From contig JACKJT010000003.1 in assembly GCA_020637795.1 (NCBI GenBank), forward strand, positions 1 through 64,000: DNA of 64,000 bases, read 5' to 3'. Positions 7,566 to 16,551 of this stretch are shown here, piece by piece. Under the pieces are notes generated by a model. It was not told where the DNA came from and made no database searches. It saw only the letters and a program-made list of their open reading frames with translations. Origin of the DNA: Hoeflea sp. Its GTDB lineage: Bacteria > Pseudomonadota > Alphaproteobacteria > Rhizobiales > Rhizobiaceae. Position 1 is the first letter of the stretch; every line of letters starts with the position of its first letter. The translations under genes and the position numbers were made by a program.

Positions 7566-9196
7566 CCGACAAACCCGATCTGTTCGCATCGCCGCCGGTG
7601 ATCTCGCGAACGCCAGACCAACTGCCGGACGAGTTCACACGGGGGTCAGAGATCCCCGAAACTCTTGATCCGTTGGCCGATGGCATTCTGATGAAACACC
7701 AGGCCGATTGGCTGGCCGACAAGAGCGACCTCAAGCTCGGCGAGAAAGGTCGGCGAACAGGTATCACATTCGCCGAGGCGCTCGATGACACGCTAATCGC
7801 CGCATCCACACGGGAAGCTGGCGGCGACAATATCTTCTACATCGGCGACACCAAGGACAAGGGTCGTGAGTTCATCGGCTATGTTGCGCATTTTGCAAGG
7901 ATCGTCGCCAAGGAACTGCTCGCGGTCGAGGAGTTCATGTTCGAGGACGTCAAGGAAGACGGCTCCTCGCATATGATCTCGGCCTTCCGGATCAGGTTTG
8001 GCTCAGGTTTCCGGGTCGAGGCCCTGTCATCACGGCCGGAAAACATTCGCGGCCTGCAGGGCATCGTGGTGATCGACGAGGCGGCGTTCCACAAGGACGT
8101 CCGCGGCGTGCTCGATGCGGTCAACGCGCTGCTGATCTGGGGCGGCAAGATCCGGGTGATCTCCACCCACAATGGCGTGCTCTCGCCCTTCAACGAGCTG
8201 ATCCGGGAAGCGCGCGCCGGCAAGAACCCTTTTTCGGTTCACTTCATTCCGTTCGGCGAGGCGGTCAAGAACGGGCTCTACAAGCGCGTCTGCCTGATCA
8301 AGGGCAAGCAATGGTCGCCGGAAGCGGAGGCCGAATGGGAAGGCAACATCCGCAAGTCCTATGGTCCGCGAACCGCCCAGATGAAGCAGGAGCTCGACGC
8401 CATTCCGGCCGAGGCCGAGGGCGCTGCGCTCACCCGCATGCAGATCGAAAGCTGCATGGCCCCGAACACACCGGTCATTCGCTGGTCCTGCACCGATGAG
8501 TTCAAGGATTACCCGGACCATATCCGCAAGCTCGAAGCCAAGGCATTCTGCGAACGCGAGCTCAAACCGCTCACTGACAAGCTCAACACCCGCTTGGCGC
8601 ATGTGTTCGGCGAGGACTTTGCCCGATCCGGCGATGTCACCGACATCATTCCGCTGGAAATCGGCACCGACCTGGTCCGCCGCTGTCCATTCATTGTCGA
8701 ATTGCGCAACGTGCCTTTCGATCAGCAACGCGACATTCTCTACTACCTTGTTGATCGATTGCCGCGCATGTCTGGCGGCGCGCTAGATGCCACCGGGAAT
8801 GGCGCGTATCTGGCCGAGAAGGCGGCGCAACGCTACGGCGCGACGATCGTCGAAGTGAAGCTGTCGCAGTCCTGGTACCAGACCGAGATGCCGGCCTACA
8901 TCGAGGCGTTCTCCGACAAGACCATTGTGCTGCCCCGTCACGATGACATCCTGCAGGATCACCAGGCGCTGGCCTTTGTGAACGGTATCATCAAGGTGCC
9001 GGACGATCATCGCTTCAAGGGCTCGGACGGTTTCGACCGACATGGCGACAGCGCCATCGCTGGAGCGCTCGCCTATTTCGCCAGCCGTCAGAACCTGCCT
9101 GAATACGGCTACATCCCTGCGGACGAACTCAACAATTCAACCGGTGCATTCGACACCGCCCACGAATTTGAAGAAAGCAGCAGAGCCCTATGGTAA
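7562..9196 (+). CDS. Phage terminase large subunit (Mu gp28-like)
   Basis: The 544-residue protein is the ATP-driven packaging motor. The N-terminal ATPase part contains a degenerate Walker A-like segment (LGEKGRRTGITFAEA, about 60-74) and a clear Walker B (GIVVIDEAAF, Asp172-Glu173). The C-terminal part carries candidate RNase H-like nuclease acidic residues (LDATGNG and DRHGDSAIA). The length fits the family. It lies between DUF3486 and the DUF935 portal as in Mu. Confidence 0.9.
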   Translation: MTDKPDLFASPPVISRTPDQLPDEFTRGSEIPETLDPLADGILMKHQADWLADKSDLKLGEKGRRTGITFAEALDDTLIAASTREAGGDNIFYIGDTKDKGREFIGYVAHFARIVAKELLAVEEFMFEDVKEDGSSHMISAFRIRFGSGFRVEALSSRPENIRGLQGIVVIDEAAFHKDVRGVLDAVNALLIWGGKIRVISTHNGVLSPFNELIREARAGKNPFSVHFIPFGEAVKNGLYKRVCLIKGKQWSPEAEAEWEGNIRKSYGPRTAQMKQELDAIPAEAEGAALTRMQIESCMAPNTPVIRWSCTDEFKDYPDHIRKLEAKAFCERELKPLTDKLNTRLAHVFGEDFARSGDVTDIIPLEIGTDLVRRCPFIVELRNVPFDQQRDILYYLVDRLPRMSGGALDATGNGAYLAEKAAQRYGATIVEVKLSQSWYQTEMPAYIEAFSDKTIVLPRHDDILQDHQALAFVNGIIKVPDDHRFKGSDGFDRHGDSAIAGALAYFASRQNLPEYGYIPADELNNSTGAFDTAHEFEESSRALW

Positions 9197-10815
9197 CGCG
9201 CAAGAGCACAATTCTAGGGCCGGATGGCAGACCGATCGAGATCTCTGGTCTTGGTGAAGAGATCGCCCAACCAGCTCTCACCGGCAATCGCCAGACCCAT
9301 TCCGATCGTGAAGCCACCGGCCTCACGCCTGAGAGGCTTGCGTCCATCCTGCAGCGCGCTGCAACCGGTGACATCCGCTTCTATCTGACGTTGGCCGAGG
9401 AGATGGAGGAGCGGTACCTGCATTATGCAAGCCAGTTGCAGACCAGGCGGCTGGCAATAGAGAGCATTGGCGTTTCGGTCGAAGCCGACAAGTCGGTTCC
9501 GACCAAGATCGTCGACGCGGTCAAGACGCTCATCGAGAATGACGGCTTTGATGACGCGCTCGGATCGCTGACCGACGGGATCGCCAAGGGGTTTGCCACG
9601 GTCGAGATGTGCTGGGAGTATGAGCAGAAGCTCCTGCAACCGGTCAAATATATCTCTCGCGATCAGCGCTTCTTCCAGTTCGAACGCATCGGCCTGTCCG
9701 AGCTGCGCCTGGTCGTCGATGGCAATGCCGATGGCGAGATGTTGCCAGAGGCGAAATTCCTGCGCCACATGCCGCGCTCCAAGATGGGCATTCCGATAAG
9801 GCGCGGCGTGGCTCGGCCTGCCGCCTGGGCCTATCTGATCCAGTCCTTCGGATTGCAGGACTGGTCGGCCTTTGCCGAGATCTACGGCATCCCGTTCCGC
9901 GTCGGTCGGTATCACTCGGCGGCATCGGAGAAAGACAAGCGAACGCTCCTGCGTGCTGTAACCATGATCGCCAATGACGGGGCTGCGATCATTCCCCAGG
10001 GCATGGATTTTGAGTTCCACGAGGTCAGCGGCACGCGCGGCGAAGCCGTCTTCGGTGGGCTGCTGGAGTATGTTGACAAGCAAATCTCGAAACTGGTGGT
10101 CGGCCAGACCATGACATCGGATGATGGCTCGTCTCTCGGGCAGGCCAAGATCCACAACGAAGTGCGGCTCGACATCCTGCGTGCCGATGGCAAGCAGCTC
10201 GCATCGACCATCAACCGCGATCTGATCCGGCCCTTCGTCGATCTGAACTTCGGGCCTCAGAACGATTATCCCCGCATCGAACTGCCAGTCCCGGATCCTG
10301 AAGATGTCGAGGCGTTGTCATCGAGCCTGGCGCAGCTCGTGCCGCTGGGCTTGCGGGTCGGTCAACGCGAGATCCGCGACAAGCTCGGCCTGTCCGATCC
10401 CGGCGAGGATGAGGATGTGCTGACAGCGCCGTCTGCGCCATCTGATGCCAAGGCACCCGATGCGGGTGAGATCGCCAAACAAGTGGGCAAGCAGAAGCTC
10501 GGCAAGTTCTCGGCCGAACCAAACCTCAAAGGGCATGGCGAAGGCTGCTTGTGTCCGGGCTGCTCCAGTTTCGCGGCCGCCGGTGACCGGGATGATGCGG
10601 TTGGCGAACTTGAAGATCTGTTCGAACAGATTTCTGATTTCGAGCAGTTGTCCGCACCGCTGTTCAAGCCATTCCTCGACATCCTGGCTGAGGCCAAGAG
10701 TTATGACGAGGCGATCGCGTTGCTGAACGCGGCCCGCCCCGGCGCTGGCCCCTTTGTCGAAAAGCTCGCCGAGCTGACCGCGATCGCGCGCGGCATCGGC
10801 GATGTGAGGGATTAG
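9190..10815 (+). CDS. DUF935 portal protein (Mu gp29-like)
   Basis: The 541-residue protein matches the DUF935 portal family. It has the LTPERLASILQRAATGDIRFYLTLAEEMEERYLHYASQLQTRRLAI segment (split here for length: LAEEMEERYLHY is the core), GFATVEMCWEY, WAYLIQSFGLQDWSAFAEIYG and the VVGQTMTSDDG loop. It would form the dodecameric channel at the capsid vertex. A C-terminal extension after about 400 contains a Cys cluster (CLCPGC, about 453-458). The start overlaps the terminase stop. Confidence 0.88.
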   Translation: MVTRKSTILGPDGRPIEISGLGEEIAQPALTGNRQTHSDREATGLTPERLASILQRAATGDIRFYLTLAEEMEERYLHYASQLQTRRLAIESIGVSVEADKSVPTKIVDAVKTLIENDGFDDALGSLTDGIAKGFATVEMCWEYEQKLLQPVKYISRDQRFFQFERIGLSELRLVVDGNADGEMLPEAKFLRHMPRSKMGIPIRRGVARPAAWAYLIQSFGLQDWSAFAEIYGIPFRVGRYHSAASEKDKRTLLRAVTMIANDGAAIIPQGMDFEFHEVSGTRGEAVFGGLLEYVDKQISKLVVGQTMTSDDGSSLGQAKIHNEVRLDILRADGKQLASTINRDLIRPFVDLNFGPQNDYPRIELPVPDPEDVEALSSSLAQLVPLGLRVGQREIRDKLGLSDPGEDEDVLTAPSAPSDAKAPDAGEIAKQVGKQKLGKFSAEPNLKGHGEGCLCPGCSSFAAAGDRDDAVGELEDLFEQISDFEQLSAPLFKPFLDILAEAKSYDEAIALLNAARPGAGPFVEKLAELTAIARGIGDVRD

Positions 10816-10824
10816 GCCGGAGCA

Positions 10825-12066
10825 ATGGCCGAGATCAGAAAGCCGTTCCCGGTACCAGAAGCCGTCACCGGCTATTTCGACCGCAAGGTCCTCAAGCCAT
10901 CCTTCTCCTGGCTCGACATTTATGGCGAGGAACATGCCAACGCCATGACGGTCGCAGGTGCCGTCGAGCTTGAAGTCCTCGAAGCCTTTCGCTCGACGAT
11001 GTCGGAGAGCCTCGGAAATGGCGAGGGCTTCGAGACCTGGAAAGAGAAGATCGCCACCAGGTTGTCCGGGCTCGGCTGGATGGGTCCCCGCCTGGTCAAA
11101 GATCCGCGCGGGATCGATCCCGACAAGCTGGTCAATTATGCGTCCGACCGGCGGCTCAAGCTGATCTTCTGGTCGAACATGAATTCGGCACGCGCAGCCG
11201 GGCAATGGGAGCGGGCTCAGAAGTCCAAACGGTTCCTGCCGTATCTCTTGTATGTGCGCACGACTTCAACTGAGCCAAGGCCGGAGCACCTTGCCTTCGC
11301 CGGTACCATCCTCCCGGTCGATGATCCGTTCTGGAACACGCACTTCCCTCCCAATGGCTGGCTTTGCAAATGCACGGTGCGACAGATCACTGGGCGCGAG
11401 GCCGACCGGCTGAAGACCTCGGCTGCCTATTCGGGCACACGGCCGGAGACCGGACCTGACCGGCAGCATGTCAACCGCCGCACCGGTCAGGTCGAGATGA
11501 TCCCTGAAGGCATTGACGCGGGCTGGCACACCAATCCCGGCCGGACGCGGACACAGACCTTGATCCAGTCCGTCTCCGACCGGCTGGAAGCTGCGAGTAA
11601 CCTGGACGCCACACGCGTGTTGTCAGACCTCTGGTCGGATCCCTTTCTTCAGATTGCACCGAAGCTTCCCGACACCGTCTTTCTGCCTGCCTGCCGGTCC
11701 GAACGTCTTGCGGTGGAGCTGGCTGAGGGCACGAAGCGCACGGGCATCTCACCGGTCGTCGCAATCAGCAGCCGCGATATCGTCGAGCAAGCAAACAAGA
11801 AGCGAACGGCCTTTGAGGATTTCGCGCTGCTGCCAAAGATCATTGATGCCGGGATGGTCCTGCGGGATCCAAAGGATGAACCTGGGATGCGATCCGTAAT
11901 CGCTCGTCATGGGAAGGTCTGGTGGCAGCTATACGTTACACTCTCGCCGGATGGGTTTCTCAGGATCAGCGCGCCTCAACGCCGAAGCAGGAAGCAAATC
12001 GAGGAACTGGTCGCGACCGCCGGACGTTCCATTGATGACATCCAGGATCTTCTGGATGAGAATTGA
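10825..12066 (+). CDS. MuF minor head protein with C-terminal nuclease/toxin-like domain
   Basis: The protein has 413 residues. The first 215 or so are the phage MuF (gp30) domain, with the diagnostic RPEHLAFAGTILPVDDPFW and FPPNGWLCKCTV. After a linker, residues about 270-400 form a separate domain with VVAISSRDIVEQ, FEDFALLPKIIDAGMVLRD and KVWWQLYVTLSPDGFLRIS. This resembles the PBECR (barnase-EndoU-colicin-RelE-like) domains known to be fused to MuF proteins in temperate phages. The MuF part is ejected with or carried in the particle, so the C-terminal domain could be delivered to the next host. The toxin assignment rests on pattern only. Confidence 0.82.
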   Translation: MAEIRKPFPVPEAVTGYFDRKVLKPSFSWLDIYGEEHANAMTVAGAVELEVLEAFRSTMSESLGNGEGFETWKEKIATRLSGLGWMGPRLVKDPRGIDPDKLVNYASDRRLKLIFWSNMNSARAAGQWERAQKSKRFLPYLLYVRTTSTEPRPEHLAFAGTILPVDDPFWNTHFPPNGWLCKCTVRQITGREADRLKTSAAYSGTRPETGPDRQHVNRRTGQVEMIPEGIDAGWHTNPGRTRTQTLIQSVSDRLEAASNLDATRVLSDLWSDPFLQIAPKLPDTVFLPACRSERLAVELAEGTKRTGISPVVAISSRDIVEQANKKRTAFEDFALLPKIIDAGMVLRDPKDEPGMRSVIARHGKVWWQLYVTLSPDGFLRISAPQRRSRKQIEELVATAGRSIDDIQDLLDEN

Positions 12067-12119
12067 TGTGGCGAGGATACGGCGCTGCCCTCTGCAGACA
12101 GAGGAGCTTGGAGCTCATA

Positions 12120-12620
12120 ATGCTGAAAATCGATTACGCATTATCATTACTTGCAGTTTGGTCACTGCTTGCGGCAGCACCGCTGCAGGCGCACGGCAGA
12201 CACCAGGTGACCGTGGAATTGCGGAACGGCCAAACTCTTCAAGTCGACATGGATGAGTGGGCGATCACGTCGCTCCTGGACATGGATTTTGTACTCGACG
12301 AGATGAGAAAGGTGACGGAAGCGCCAAATCCCTATTCAGAGGACGTTCAGCTGCTTCGCTTGAGATCGGCGTCAGCTGTCTTGCAGCACAAGAGCAACAT
12401 TTTCGACAAGATGGCCTTGAGCGCGCTGGCAGGAACCAGTTCCGCCAGAGCCAGAGAGCTTTCCCCTTGCAACCTCGCGCTCAAAGACATCGACAAGAAA
12501 ATCTCCAACCTCATTGATCAGATAAACGAGGAAGAGGCGGTCTTCGATTCAATCGACCTCGACCAGTCCTTTGGAGAAAATTTCTCGCAGTGCGTCAAAG
12601 CTATCGAAGAAGTGAACTAG
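12120..12620 (+). CDS. Secreted protein of unknown function inserted in the phage head operon
   Basis: This 166-residue protein begins with a clear Sec signal peptide (MLKIDYALSLLAVWSLLAAAPLQA, cleavage near QA-H). The mature part is helical with two cysteines (CNLALKDIDKKISNLIDQINEEE, and SQCVKAIEEVN). I recognise no family. It follows the MuF-toxin gene by 53 bp and has its own GGAGC ribosome site. A periplasmic protein is out of place in a head operon. It could be an immunity or superinfection-exclusion protein, or unrelated cargo. The start was chosen for the signal peptide, since the open frame extends further upstream. Confidence 0.65.
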   Translation: MLKIDYALSLLAVWSLLAAAPLQAHGRHQVTVELRNGQTLQVDMDEWAITSLLDMDFVLDEMRKVTEAPNPYSEDVQLLRLRSASAVLQHKSNIFDKMALSALAGTSSARARELSPCNLALKDIDKKISNLIDQINEEEAVFDSIDLDQSFGENFSQCVKAIEEVN

Positions 12621-12644
12621 AAACGTAGCCGTGCACCAACCCGA

Positions 12645-12800
12645 TCAGTCCTTGGCATCCCAATCGTAGGCACGAGAAGGTTGCCACTGATTGTGGCGAT
12701 CGTCCGTAGGCTCTTTGAGCCGCATGAGAGAGATAAATGTCACCACGACGATCGTGGTCACCATGACACCCCAGAACAGAACCATAGTGGTTATCATCAT
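12645..12800 (-). CDS. 51-residue membrane protein, antisense to the phage operon
   Basis: A minus-strand ORF begins ATGATGATA just after a strong AAGGGGG ribosome site. It encodes one long hydrophobic helix (TTMVLFWGVMVTTIVVVTFISLM) and a polar tail ending in RAYDWDAKD. The opposite direction to more than twenty plus-strand phage genes marks it as a moron-type addition. The function is unknown; membrane-located exclusion proteins are often this size. Confidence 0.55.
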   Translation of the reverse strand: MMITTMVLFWGVMVTTIVVVTFISLMRLKEPTDDRHNQWQPSRAYDWDAKD

Positions 12801-13033
12801 TTCCCCCTTACTCGAAACTCATCGAGGGGCCAATTCAGGCGATCGCTTGGCCTAGTTACAAAACCGCAATTCGGCGTTAGCTCCCGTAAACGAATATACC
12901 TTGAGAATTCAATCGTGGAATACCCAAAGATCGGCGAAATGGTGAATCCACCAAATTTGGCCACTGACGCGAATAGCGGCTCTGAACGCATGATGGAACG
13001 ACGAACAGCGAATTGCCTGTCCACGCGCCTCAA
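12797..13033 (-). CDS. Possible small ORF coupled to the antisense membrane protein
   Basis: This is a 78-codon frame (or 64 codons from an ATG at 12991) whose TGA overlaps the ATG of the 51-residue membrane protein (ATGATGA). The overlap suggests translational coupling, but the sequence (SVAKFGGFTISPIFGYSTIEFSRYIRLREL) matches nothing I know and has no strong ribosome site. It could be a spurious frame, or the tail of a decayed gene. Confidence 0.3.
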   Translation of the reverse strand: MRRVDRQFAVRRSIMRSEPLFASVAKFGGFTISPIFGYSTIEFSRYIRLRELTPNCGFVTRPSDRLNWPLDEFRVRGK

Positions 13034-13191
13034 AACCGGCTCAAAAATCGATCTGTTTCTGGGTTAAGGGGTAAGCTTCCCGGTTTGCTGTTGATCGGGA
13101 ACCTAGCGCCGGTCTGACAGGCAGCTCCATGGTTCCAAACCTGACTGCTGTCAGCCCGGCGCTCGGGGAGGCCTGGTGCAAGTTTGCAGTC

Positions 13192-14238
13192 ATGAACACG
13201 CGATTGCAAACATTTTCTCTGAGCGAGCAGCTGGACACCGGCAGCGCCACCGGCGTCATTCTGTTTGACGTCTATGCCGCAGGCAAACCAGACGACACTT
13301 CGCGCGGCCCGGAGTGGGTCAAGCTCGCGCCGCGCGGTCGCTTTACAGCCCGTGACGGCCGTCAGCTCGAAGTCGATCCCGAACTACTCGTCCGCCGCTT
13401 CGATGCCGATGGCGTCGATCTGCCGATCGACCTCGATCACGCGACCGCCAAGGGTGGCCTGTTCGGCGAAACGGCTCCGGCGATTGGCTGGATCAACAAG
13501 CTCGAAGCCCGGCCCGATGGTCTCTATGGCCGGACCGAGTGGCTCGATGAGGGAATGAAGATCCTCACCGCAAGGTCGCACCGCTACATCTCGCCATCTC
13601 TCAAGCCCGATCAGTTTGGCAAGGCGCTCTGGCTGCATTCGGCGGGCCTGGTCGCAGCCCCCGGCATCTCCATGCCCGCGCTTGCGAGCGCTGAGCTTTC
13701 ATCCACAAACAAGGAACCGAAAATGTCCAAGGCAATTGCTCTTGCGCTCGGCCTGACCGAAGACGCAAGCGAGACCTCATGCCTGAGCGCCATCCAGTCG
13801 CTTAGCGCCAACCTGGTCGACAAGGCCGTTCATGAAGAGGCGCTTCAGTCGCTCCAGGCCGCAAACACCGAACTCGAAACGCTGAAAGCCGAGACCCGCA
13901 AGGGTAAGGTCGACGAGCTGATCGAAGGCGCGCTCAAGGCCAAGAAAATCACGCCCGCCCAGCGCCAGCACTACGAGACGCTTTGCGCCACTGACGACGG
14001 CCTGACCTCGGTCACCGCGCTATTCGAAGCGATGACGCCGAAACTCGGCGACACCGGCCTCGACGGCAAGCCGACGCCCGGCCAAGCCACCACAGAAAAC
14101 CTTGATGCCGGCGACGTCGACATCATGGCCCTTTCCGCCAACATTCGAACTCGGGTCGCCGAGGCCGCCGCGCGTGGCGTGGTGCTCAACTACGACGCCG
14201 AGTTCGATCTCGCTCTCTCGGAGATCACCAAGTCATGA
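13192..14238 (+). CDS. Phage prohead protease with nested scaffold (Mu gp32/Z-like)
   Basis: The protein has 348 residues. The N-terminal half (about 1-170) is the Mu I-type head maturation protease: EWVKLAPRGRFTARDGR, LPIDLDHATAKGG with its candidate catalytic histidine, RSHRYISPSL with the serine, and a final LHSAGLVAAPGI. The C-terminal half is an acidic coiled-coil scaffold (EEALQSLQAANTELETLKAETRKGKVDELI). An internal in-frame ATG at 13723 preceded by AAGGA would yield the scaffold alone, as in Mu. It overlaps the next gene by ATGA. Confidence 0.87.
   Translation: MNTRLQTFSLSEQLDTGSATGVILFDVYAAGKPDDTSRGPEWVKLAPRGRFTARDGRQLEVDPELLVRRFDADGVDLPIDLDHATAKGGLFGETAPAIGWINKLEARPDGLYGRTEWLDEGMKILTARSHRYISPSLKPDQFGKALWLHSAGLVAAPGISMPALASAELSSTNKEPKMSKAIALALGLTEDASETSCLSAIQSLSANLVDKAVHEEALQSLQAANTELETLKAETRKGKVDELIEGALKAKKITPAQRQHYETLCATDDGLTSVTALFEAMTPKLGDTGLDGKPTPGQATTENLDAGDVDIMALSANIRTRVAEAAARGVVLNYDAEFDLALSEITKS
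13711..13725 (+). promoter_or_regulatory. Internal ribosome site and start for scaffold protein
   Basis: AAGGAACCGAAAATG within the protease gene has a good Shine-Dalgarno core seven bases before an in-frame ATG (13723). This falls exactly at the boundary between the protease domain and the scaffold domain (MSKAIALALGLTEDA). It matches the nested protease/scaffold arrangement known from Mu and lambda. Confidence 0.65.
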
Positions 14239-14618
14239 GCAATCCAACCCTCATCAAATCTTTCCCGATTGTCGGCGCTGTTGCCGGCAATTTGATCGTC
14301 GCGCTCTCGGGCACGGATAATATCGCCGAGGCTGCGACGGCAGACACCGACGCCATTTTCGGCGTCTCAGAGCGCATGGGCGCGGAAGCAGGTGGTCAGC
14401 TCGATGTGGTTTTGTCGGGCACCTATGACGTGATTGCCGGCGGCAATGTCACGGCCGGCGACTTCATCACCGCTGACGCCAACTCCAAGGGCGTTGCCGC
14501 GGCACCTTCAGCCGGCGACGTGGTTCGCTATGCCGGGATTGCGCTGCTCGATGCCGTCGCGGGCGATCTGTTCCCGATCCTGATTGCGCCCGGAGCCATC
14601 AACACGCCGGCCGCCTGA
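14235..14618 (+). CDS. DUF2190 capsid-decoration protein
   Basis: The 127-residue protein has a small beta-rich fold: PIVGAVAGNLIVALSGTDNIAEAATADTDAIFGVSE and then GGNVTAGDFITADANSKGVAAAPSAGD. This is the pattern of DUF2190/lambda D-like cement proteins that coat the capsid surface. It sits between protease and capsid, where decoration proteins are usually found. Confidence 0.82.
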   Translation: MSNPTLIKSFPIVGAVAGNLIVALSGTDNIAEAATADTDAIFGVSERMGAEAGGQLDVVLSGTYDVIAGGNVTAGDFITADANSKGVAAAPSAGDVVRYAGIALLDAVAGDLFPILIAPGAINTPAA

Positions 14619-14680
14619 CCGCCCGCGTTTCCACCCTTGATTTGAAGCGGCCCGAAGGGGCTTGAAAAGGAAACACTGCC

Positions 14681-15643
14681 ATGACTGTCCGCCCCTTTGT
14701 CACCCACGCCATCCTGACGGCCTATGCAATCGGCTACCAGAACCCGGATGCCGTCTATATCGCCGACCAGGTCCTGCCGCGCGTGCCGGTTGGTGGCGAA
14801 AAATTCTCCTGGACCGAGTATTCGCTCGAAGAAGGCTTTGCCGTTCCTGACAACACGGTCGGACGCACCGGCCGGGTCAACCGCATCGAGCTGAGCGGCA
14901 CCGAGAAGGAGAGCGCCGTCAAGGATTACGGTCTCGAAATCCCGATCCCGAACTCGGATATCGAAGCTGCCCGTAACGCGCGGGAGAAGAAGCTTTCCAC
15001 GATCGATCCCGAACGCCAGGCGGCGCGCCGGATCAAGAGCTACAACATGAACAACCGCGAGATCCGCGTGGCGGACCTGATCCAGGATCCCAATACCTAT
15101 GCCGCCAGCCGGCGGCTTGCGCTGGCCGGAACGGATAAGTGGTCGGACTATGAGAACTCGAACCCGATCGGCGACATCAAGGACGCCATGCGCTCGACGC
15201 TTGTCCATCGGCCCAACACCGCTGTCATGGGCGAGCTTGTCTGGCACTATCTTTCCTCGCACCCTCAGATCGTCAACGCCATCCGTGGCAACCTCACCAA
15301 CCAGGGCATTGTGACCAAGGAAGAGTTCGCCCGGCTCTTCGGCCTGCGCCGCGTGCTGGTTGGTGAAAGCCAGATCAATGCGGCCCGCCCCGGCCAGGTC
15401 GCGAACCTTCAGATGGTTTGGGGCACGTCGCTGCAGCTTCTCTACATCAATTCGGATGCCGGTCCCGATGGCGATGTCACCTTCGGGTTTACCGCCGAGT
15501 ATGGCTCGCTGGTGGTCATGCGCCGTGAGGATGGCGATGTCGGCCTGCAGGGCGGCGTCATCATCCGCGAGGGCGAGCGGGTCAAGGAACTCGTCGTGGC
15601 CAAGGATACCGGCTTCCAGATCTCCGGCGCGGTCGCAGCCTAA
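14681..15643 (+). CDS. Major capsid protein (Mu T-like)
   Basis: The 320-residue protein is typical of Mu-like major head subunits (HK97 fold). It has the conserved early VYIADQVLPRVPVGGEKFSW, EIPIPNSDIEAARN, and a C-terminal VTFGFTAEYGSLVV...GLQGGVIIREGERVKELV. The AAAGGA ribosome site precedes the ATG. It should be the most abundant virion protein. Confidence 0.9.
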   Translation: MTVRPFVTHAILTAYAIGYQNPDAVYIADQVLPRVPVGGEKFSWTEYSLEEGFAVPDNTVGRTGRVNRIELSGTEKESAVKDYGLEIPIPNSDIEAARNAREKKLSTIDPERQAARRIKSYNMNNREIRVADLIQDPNTYAASRRLALAGTDKWSDYENSNPIGDIKDAMRSTLVHRPNTAVMGELVWHYLSSHPQIVNAIRGNLTNQGIVTKEEFARLFGLRRVLVGESQINAARPGQVANLQMVWGTSLQLLYINSDAGPDGDVTFGFTAEYGSLVVMRREDGDVGLQGGVIIREGERVKELVVAKDTGFQISGAVAA

Positions 15644-15725
15644 GCAATACCCCCGAGCGAAGACCGCCGTGAAGGGGGAGAGCCACCGGGCTCTCCCCCG
15701 CGAGTTGAAACAGATGGAGACGACG

Positions 15726-16052
15726 ATGGCACGTGGCAAACAGCAGACCGAAACCCGGAAAGAACCCGCCAAGCCAAGCCCGGATATCACTCAGGCAGCC
15801 ACAACAGAGGCAACCGCTAAAGACGGTTCGAACAGCTCCAGAGCGCCAATTGAGCCGCCTTCAAAACCGGTTGCCAAGGCTGAGGATGAACTCGCCCTGC
15901 ACAGTTTCGAAGTGCTCTCTCGCCTCAAGCGGGATGGCGAGCGGTTCAAGCCCGGCGACCAAATCACCCTTGATCGTTCGGGCTTTGAAGAGCTGAAGCG
16001 CTTCCGCGTTGTCAGCGGAACTTTCGAAGACGGCGAACCCGTCAAAGCCTGA
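15726..16052 (+). CDS. Small phage structural-region protein (Mu gp35-like position)
   Basis: The 108-residue protein has a low-complexity N-terminal half rich in Lys/Thr/Ala/Pro and a folded C-terminal half (HSFEVLSRLKRDGERFKPGDQITLDRSGFEELKRFRVV). Such a domain often follows the capsid gene in Mu-like phages and may act as a head accessory factor. ATG at 15726 follows GATGGAG. A start at 15714 would add four residues. Confidence 0.65.
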   Translation: MARGKQQTETRKEPAKPSPDITQAATTEATAKDGSNSSRAPIEPPSKPVAKAEDELALHSFEVLSRLKRDGERFKPGDQITLDRSGFEELKRFRVVSGTFEDGEPVKA

Positions 16053-16086
16053 GTTCGGCCTTTGCCTGAAAGGATGAACTGCCATC

Positions 16087-16551
16087 ATGGTCGCGCCGTT
16101 TGCAGCCCTTGGAGATCTCGAAGCCCGCTACCCGTCCGAGCTGACGCTGCTCGCAGCCGACGAGAACACCGGCCTGCGCGATGATGGCCGGATTGATCTG
16201 GCGCTCGATGATGCGACCACCGAGATCATCGCCATCCTGCAGGCGCGCTATTCGACCGCGGATCTCGCCAATCTCGACGAGACGTCGCTGACGATCGTCA
16301 AGGTCTATTGCATGGACATCGCGCTCTACCGGATCGCGCTCGCCTTCTCCCGATCCTCGGACACGATCAAGGAGCGGTATGAGGCAACGATCAAACGGCT
16401 TGAAGCCATCGCGTCGGGCAAGGGCGCATTGAGCCTGGTCGGAGCCGGGTCTTCGGACAGCTCCGATCCGGCAGGCTCGATCGACCAGAACGAAGTGGTG
16501 ATCACCGCGCCCGAGCGCATGTTCACGCGCAATCGGCTGGGGCGGATCTGA
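16087..16551 (+). CDS. DUF1320 head-tail connector (Mu gp36-like)
   Basis: The 154-residue protein has the family pattern FAALGDLEARYPSELTLLA, IDLALDDATTEIIAILQARY and VKVYCMDIALYRIAL. These DUF1320 proteins are the neck/adaptor subunits that dock on the portal. It is adjacent to gpG and the gp37-like gene in the canonical order. Confidence 0.87.
   Translation: MVAPFAALGDLEARYPSELTLLAADENTGLRDDGRIDLALDDATTEIIAILQARYSTADLANLDETSLTIVKVYCMDIALYRIALAFSRSSDTIKERYEATIKRLEAIASGKGALSLVGAGSSDSSDPAGSIDQNEVVITAPERMFTRNRLGRI

Noticed and set aside
12681..13067. A 128-codon plus-strand frame between the secreted protein and the protease
   Set aside because: It is antisense to the better-supported 51-residue membrane protein and has no ribosome site.
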